A stretch of DNA of 64,000 bases from Paenibacillaceae bacterium GAS479 (GTDB lineage: Bacteria; Bacillota; Bacilli; Paenibacillales; Paenibacillaceae), in contig LT629764.1 of assembly GCA_900105225.1 (NCBI GenBank), positions 632,098 to 696,097 of the forward strand, written 5' to 3'. Both the position numbers and the translations under genes were made by a program. Below the pieces are notes generated by a model, which had not been told where the DNA came from, made no database searches, and worked only from the letters and a program-made list of their open reading frames with translations. Below are positions 59,369-64,000 of this stretch, piece by piece. How positions within the stretch are numbered: the stretch's first letter is position 1; every line of letters starts with the position of its first letter.

Positions 59369-62239
59369 TCAGCCCTCCAGCCAATCCCTTCGCAAGGTGA
59401 AGATTTCCCTCAGCTCATCAGTGGACAACTCCGTAATCCACTGTTCGGACTGGCTGACAACCTGATCATTGAGCGACTGTTTGCGCTCAATCATCTCATG
59501 GATCCGCTCCTCAAGCGTGCCGAGAGCGACAAACTTATGCACCTGGACTTGCCGTGTCTGACCGATTCGGAAAGCGCGGTCGGTCGCCTGGTTCTCCACA
59601 GCAGGATTCCACCAGCGGTCAAAATGGAACACATGGTTGGCTTCGGTCAGATTAAGACCTATACCACCCGCCTTAAGCGAAAGCACAAACGCTCCGTGAG
59701 GCTGCTCCGGATCTTGGAACGCCGCGATCATATCATCGCGCTTCGCCTTCGGCACTCCTCCATGTAAATATGGAACCGGCAAGCCGAGACGCTCCTTGAG
59801 AATTCTTTGAAGCGCTAAGCCCATATCTACGAACTGTGTGAAAATGAGCGCCCGCTCGCCTTCCGCGGCGATTTCCTCGCACATCTCCAGCAGCCTCATC
59901 AGCTTGGCGGAGCGATCCGGCGTCCATAGGCCGCTGTCCTGTTCTTCGCCGAGCAGCAGCGCCGGATGGTCGCACACCTGCTTAAGCCGCGTGATGGAGG
60001 CCAGGATCAATCCACGGCGCTGCATCGGCGCTAGCGTATCCAGCTTTTCCAGCAAATCCGAAACGATACCCTCGTACAGCGCTCCCTGCTCCGCGGTCAA
60101 GGTCACATAGACCTGGCCTTCATTTTTCTCAGGCAGCGACAGTTGGATTGCGGGGTCCTTCTTCAGTCGGCGAAGCATGAACGGCTTGATCCGCCGCTGC
60201 AGCGATCCGATCATCTCCAAGTTGCGTTCCTTTTCGATCGGCAGAATAACCGCCCGCCGGAACTCCGGCAATGAGCCAAGATAACCCGGATTCGTAAAGT
60301 CGTAGATCGACCAAAGCTCGCTCAGCCGGTTCTCCATCGGTGTCCCGGTCAGCGCGATGCGATGCCCGCTGCGTAAGTTGCGGATAGCCGAGGACTGCTT
60401 CGTATAGACGTTTTTGATATTTTGCGCCTCGTCCAGACATAGGCTCTCCCACTGGAACGCACCAAGCTCTTCCTCATCCAGCGATGCCAGTGCGTAAGAG
60501 GTGATGACCAGATCAGCTCCCTTGGCAAATTCCACAAAGGCATCCCGACCTCTAACGCGCCGCGGCCCGTAATGAAGACGGACATCAAGTCCCGGTGCGA
60601 ATCGCTGCAGCTCCTTCTCCCAGTTGCCGATAACTGAAGTCGGGCAAATGAGCAGCGACGGATCTCCTTCACCGCCTGTCTCCTTAATATGGAGTAGATA
60701 AGCAGTAAATTGGATCGTTTTGCCAAGTCCCATATCATCTGCAAGCGTAGCGCCCAGCCCAAAGCGGCGGAGGAAAGTCAGCCATGACACGCCCTGGTGC
60801 TGATAAGGACGCAGCTCACCTCGGAATGAGGACGGAACCTCGACAAGCGGCAGCTCTGTCGTGTCCTGCAGTTGATTCATCAGCTGTTGGAGATGTGAAT
60901 TCAGCTCCACTTCCACCTTTAGCAGCTCTTCACCGATTTCTTCATCCTCGGAGAGCGCGATGCCCCCCTGCAAATGCATCTGCATAATATCTCTGAAGCT
61001 AAGCCCTTTGCGGCCACCGTTCTTCTTGATCCAGCCTCGGATGCGCGTAATGTCCTCGGGATGAAGGTGGATCCATTCCCCATCGATCTTCATGAGTCGC
61101 TTGTTCTGCGCCGCCAGCTTCATGAACTCTTCCTCGGAGAGGTCCGCGCCGCCAAGCGCAAGCTTCCAGTCGAACTGGACAATTTGCGAAAGGCCAAACA
61201 TCGGCTGATCCGCCGAACCAGCCGCCGACTTCAGCTTGGCCTTAAGCCGGACTCTGCGCTTACGCACATTTTCCCACCAGCCGGGAAGCAACACGGTCGC
61301 TCCGGCATCCAGCAGCTTCAGGCTGGCTTGCTCAAGGAACAGCCAGGCTTCCTCATCATCTAGCTTCCGTTTAACCGTCTCTCCTTCTGGCTCGATCCAC
61401 TCCGGCAGTGCCTGGCTCCACTTGCGCTCTTCGCGCTGGAGCCGCTCTTCCAGAAGCGGCAGCCACTCCTCGGGCAGTCGCAGCACGGAGCCCGATGCTG
61501 GACGCCAACTGCCCGAGCGATCGCCTCGATCCAGCGGAATCCAGCCGTCTTCGCCGGAACGGCCGCGCAGAGCTGCCCGCAGCGTCCAATCGCCGCTCTC
61601 ATCCGGCTCAGCTAGCTGCAGAGCAATCCGGAACGGGAAGCTATCCTGCTTCAAGCCGATACCGATGTACCAATCTTCTTCATCGGGCGAGCGACGCTCC
61701 AATGCAGGCCCGATCGACCTTTCAAGTGAAGACCATGCGGCTCGCACCGTGTCGTCTTCGGTTATTAGATCTTCCACACATGCACTCAGCCACTGTAGCA
61801 GCCACTCGCCTGATGCTTCATTTTTGTGACCACTATCCGGGGTATCCTGGAATCGCCAGCGCCTCTCCCTACCCTTCCAGCCGGTCCAATCAGGTTCGAA
61901 ATGGCCCTCCGTCAGTGCTTCCAGTATCCGCGCGGCACCGGCCTGCAGCTCCTTCGCCGACTGGCCCCATTCAATGGAGAGCATCCTGACAGGCTGCGGT
62001 GAGGATAAATAATCCAAAGCAATCAACGGACTCAGCAGCATTGGCCTTATTTTACTGGGGCCGTCCACTTCCAAATATTCAATCTCGCTTCCGTACCAGG
62101 AAGGCTCATGCCATGCAAACAGCAGATTACGAATACGAGCTTCAAGCTCTCCCGCATCCTCCGCTTGCAGCACGACACCAGCACCATTCCAGCTTCCTTC
62201 CATCACGATCGGTTTCCTTGCAGAGAATCCTTTCATCAT
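59369..62239 (-). CDS. Snf2-family DNA translocase/helicase
   Basis: A 956-residue protein with about 470 residues of N-terminal SNF2-associated region, then a helicase core: motif I LADDMGLGKTIQ, motif II CLDEAQNIKN, motif III LTGTPMENRLSELW, motif V LKAGGIGLNLTEANHVFHFDRWWNP and motif VI QATDRAFRIGQTRQV. These are ATP-driven double-strand DNA translocases of the HepA/RapA-like class. Its ATG overlaps the stop of the SWIM gene (ATGA). The pair is a common but little-studied operon in Firmicutes. Confidence 0.95.
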   Translation of the reverse strand: MMKGFSARKPIVMEGSWNGAGVVLQAEDAGELEARIRNLLFAWHEPSWYGSEIEYLEVDGPSKIRPMLLSPLIALDYLSSPQPVRMLSIEWGQSAKELQAGAARILEALTEGHFEPDWTGWKGRERRWRFQDTPDSGHKNEASGEWLLQWLSACVEDLITEDDTVRAAWSSLERSIGPALERRSPDEEDWYIGIGLKQDSFPFRIALQLAEPDESGDWTLRAALRGRSGEDGWIPLDRGDRSGSWRPASGSVLRLPEEWLPLLEERLQREERKWSQALPEWIEPEGETVKRKLDDEEAWLFLEQASLKLLDAGATVLLPGWWENVRKRRVRLKAKLKSAAGSADQPMFGLSQIVQFDWKLALGGADLSEEEFMKLAAQNKRLMKIDGEWIHLHPEDITRIRGWIKKNGGRKGLSFRDIMQMHLQGGIALSEDEEIGEELLKVEVELNSHLQQLMNQLQDTTELPLVEVPSSFRGELRPYQHQGVSWLTFLRRFGLGATLADDMGLGKTIQFTAYLLHIKETGGEGDPSLLICPTSVIGNWEKELQRFAPGLDVRLHYGPRRVRGRDAFVEFAKGADLVITSYALASLDEEELGAFQWESLCLDEAQNIKNVYTKQSSAIRNLRSGHRIALTGTPMENRLSELWSIYDFTNPGYLGSLPEFRRAVILPIEKERNLEMIGSLQRRIKPFMLRRLKKDPAIQLSLPEKNEGQVYVTLTAEQGALYEGIVSDLLEKLDTLAPMQRRGLILASITRLKQVCDHPALLLGEEQDSGLWTPDRSAKLMRLLEMCEEIAAEGERALIFTQFVDMGLALQRILKERLGLPVPYLHGGVPKAKRDDMIAAFQDPEQPHGAFVLSLKAGGIGLNLTEANHVFHFDRWWNPAVENQATDRAFRIGQTRQVQVHKFVALGTLEERIHEMIERKQSLNDQVVSQSEQWITELSTDELREIFTLRRDWLEG

Positions 62240-63897
62240 TTCAAAATGGTTCCTTTCCGCAATTCTTCCTGGAAAGCTCTCATTCGCTGATATTTGGCCA
62301 CAGTCCGCTCAAGGTAAACCTTCCAAGCTTCCGGTCTCTTCACCGCGACGTACAGCTTCTCCAGCTTCTTCAGCTGTTTGACAGCCATCCGATAGCTTTG
62401 CCGGTTGCGCATGGAAATCCACCCCTCAACAGCCTGATGGTACAGCGGGATCAACACAGAAGGCGCTCGCTTGGCAATAAGCCGCATATCAGCAGGATCT
62501 AGCTCGTCGGGCCGCAGGCCCATCGCCAGTTGCAGATCCGCCCATTCCTCGAAGCTGCCCTTTTCCAGCAAAAGATCGGCCACAGCCATGTAGGAATATG
62601 GCATTTTGTCGATCATATAACGCTGCCAAGTCGGATTTTCATGCTGTGCTAAATCCGCTTCGCGGCATAAAAGCAGGAATGGCTGAAGCAATCCGCCGCG
62701 TTTGCCGTCCGCGATGGCATTCAGATAATCCATCCACAGCTGGAACTTTTCCCATTCACGACTCTCTAATCGCTGCTTTGCATATTCCAGCGCCAGCCCT
62801 GAGGCTGGTTCAGGCGATGTCTGTTTCAGCCGCTCCACCGCTCTGTTGTCCTCGCCCTGAGCCGCATCCAGATAAGCAAGCGCAATAAGCGGAAAATGCC
62901 GTCCGGCATCGCTCGTTCCAGCTTCCTCCTGCGAGGAAGCAAGAGCGGATGCATCCGTACTGTCGGCCGAAGCACTGGATGGAGGCCCTGCGGCTTCCAA
63001 CAGCTTCTCCAGCTTCAGGCGCTCTCCCTCCCGCCATTCAGCATTATGCAGAAGGGCTGCTGCGAGTCCAAAATAAAGCTGGTTCCAACGGAACAGCCGA
63101 GCATCTGCACGGCCCGCTTGCTCCCGCAAATATGCGGCAAGCGCATCCCGCCAGGCCAGACCAAGTCCTTCCTCCGTCTCTGTTGTCAGCTGAGCAGCAA
63201 GCGAATAATAATGTTCAATCCATGGCTCCGCCATGCGGGTGAAGCTCATCTCCTGGTAATAGCGGCTAAAGGCATCCGACAGCCGTACCGCCCGTTCCGC
63301 TTGTTCCAGAATGAACAGAATGGAATACATCCAATGCATACGCTGCAGCGACTTCGGCCAATCGCGAGCAGAGCCCTTGAGCGCAGAAAGCACCGGCTGC
63401 AGCGGATGAAGAGTATGGCGGCAGCCTTGCCAGGTTTGGCCGTATTTACGCTCCATCCAGTCCATCCACTCTCGGGGCGAGGCATCCTCGGAAAGTCCTG
63501 CCGCAGCTGCAGCAGAGAGGGATGCCGCTTGCTCCGGCTGCGCCTTTTCGACCCAGCTTACCTTAACAGGACCTGCGCCAGTCATTCGCTCCATCGCCCG
63601 TTCGGGCTGGCCGCCCTGCTGCTTGATCGCAGCAAAGTAAACAGCCGCCATATGCTTACACCATCCATTGAATGGACAGGTGCATTCGTTGTCTTCGAAA
63701 CGGCTCCCCAGGGTGACATTATAGAGTTCACTCCCTGACACTACGCCTAGAAGTAGCGATCCGGCTTGCTTCACAGGAGAAACTTTTCCTCGTGAATGAT
63801 AGTCCCAGCCGCGAGAGATGATTTCCTTGCGCGTATAATCGGCGATTTTCCGCTCAAGCTCATTCAGAAACGATTCCGAGATTTCGTCCGCTCCCAT
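62236..63897 (-). CDS. SWIM zinc-finger protein
   Basis: A 553-residue protein with an N-terminal SWIM domain: GWDYHSRGKVSPV, then Cys72, Cys74, Cys80 and His82 in CTCPFNGWCKHMAAVYFA, a CxCxnCxH zinc site. The remaining 450 residues are helical and repeat-like with many Trp, Glu and Leu. SWIM domains bind DNA or protein partners. The start is ATG 63897 behind GGGTGA; the longer frame is unsupported. The stop overlaps the Snf2 start, so the two proteins probably act together. Confidence 0.93.
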   Translation of the reverse strand: MGADEISESFLNELERKIADYTRKEIISRGWDYHSRGKVSPVKQAGSLLLGVVSGSELYNVTLGSRFEDNECTCPFNGWCKHMAAVYFAAIKQQGGQPERAMERMTGAGPVKVSWVEKAQPEQAASLSAAAAAGLSEDASPREWMDWMERKYGQTWQGCRHTLHPLQPVLSALKGSARDWPKSLQRMHWMYSILFILEQAERAVRLSDAFSRYYQEMSFTRMAEPWIEHYYSLAAQLTTETEEGLGLAWRDALAAYLREQAGRADARLFRWNQLYFGLAAALLHNAEWREGERLKLEKLLEAAGPPSSASADSTDASALASSQEEAGTSDAGRHFPLIALAYLDAAQGEDNRAVERLKQTSPEPASGLALEYAKQRLESREWEKFQLWMDYLNAIADGKRGGLLQPFLLLCREADLAQHENPTWQRYMIDKMPYSYMAVADLLLEKGSFEEWADLQLAMGLRPDELDPADMRLIAKRAPSVLIPLYHQAVEGWISMRNRQSYRMAVKQLKKLEKLYVAVKRPEAWKVYLERTVAKYQRMRAFQEELRKGTILK

Positions 63898-64000
63898 TGC
63901 TGTCACCCGCTTTTCTTTTTCGGCATTCTTACCATTATACCAAAAAAACAAGCAAAACGGACTCAACTCAAAATGCTTCCATAAATCAAAGTTGGCCGTT

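Overview
The window reads as chromosomal DNA of an endospore-forming Gram-positive bacterium, most likely Paenibacillus or a close relative (inference). Support: an alpha/beta-type SASP behind a sigma-G-like promoter, YtaF, DUF3243, strong AGGAGG ribosome sites, meso-DAP-type MurE, lipoprotein signal peptides, a T-box leader, and the Bacillales order polA-mutM-ytaF-coaE near nrdR. No rRNA, tRNA, CRISPR array or intact insertion sequence was seen.

Layout. 0-7.3 kb: core replication, repair and spore genes (nrdR, SASP, lytic transglycosylase, coaE, ytaF, mutM, polA). 7.4-13.6 kb: a visibly AT-richer block with a small membrane protein, an anchored beta-rich protein, and a LytTR regulator/AgrC-like kinase next to an ABC exporter (two permeases and an ATPase). 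13.6-18.2 kb: a Fur-box-preceded haem/iron operon whose binding protein carries an N-terminal copper-amine-oxidase-like domain and whose last gene fuses ankyrin repeats to an IsdG-type haem-degrading domain. 18.3-20.6 kb: a GDPD esterase and two unrelated nucleotidyltransferases. 21-26.5 kb: pstS-pstC-pstA-pstB-pstB-phoU behind a Pho box. 26.5-31 kb: mixed housekeeping and unknown genes. 31-38.7 kb: the mannitol cluster mtlA-mtlR-mtlF-mtlD followed by ptsI and ptsH. 39-43.5 kb: an M20 peptidase, a T-box leader placed before a GNAT acetyltransferase, aroC and a LysR regulator. 43.6-50.1 kb: a second AT-richer accessory block with twin flavodoxin-like reductases and an HxlR regulator, a BlaI/M56-sensor pair with clear operators and flanking gene relics, a TPR protein, a stand-alone murE and a second anchored beta-rich protein. 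50.3-55.2 kb: a Gfo/Idh/MocA oxidoreductase with divergent AraC regulator, then a PhoP/PhoR-like pair with the kinase gene first. 55.2-57 kb: repeat-rich DNA around a lipoprotein resembling a catalytically dead signal peptidase. 57-64 kb: a GH3 hexosaminidase, an acidic low-complexity protein, and a SWIM/Snf2 operon.

A four-unit, about 230-bp intergenic repeat occurs three times with the same internal architecture. The points most worth a second look are the T-box-controlled acetyltransferase, the ankyrin-IsdG fusion with its stalked binding protein, the relic pair around blaI, the pseudo-signal-peptidase lipoprotein beside a hexanucleotide repeat, and the repeat family. All family assignments come from reading motifs; no database search was possible.
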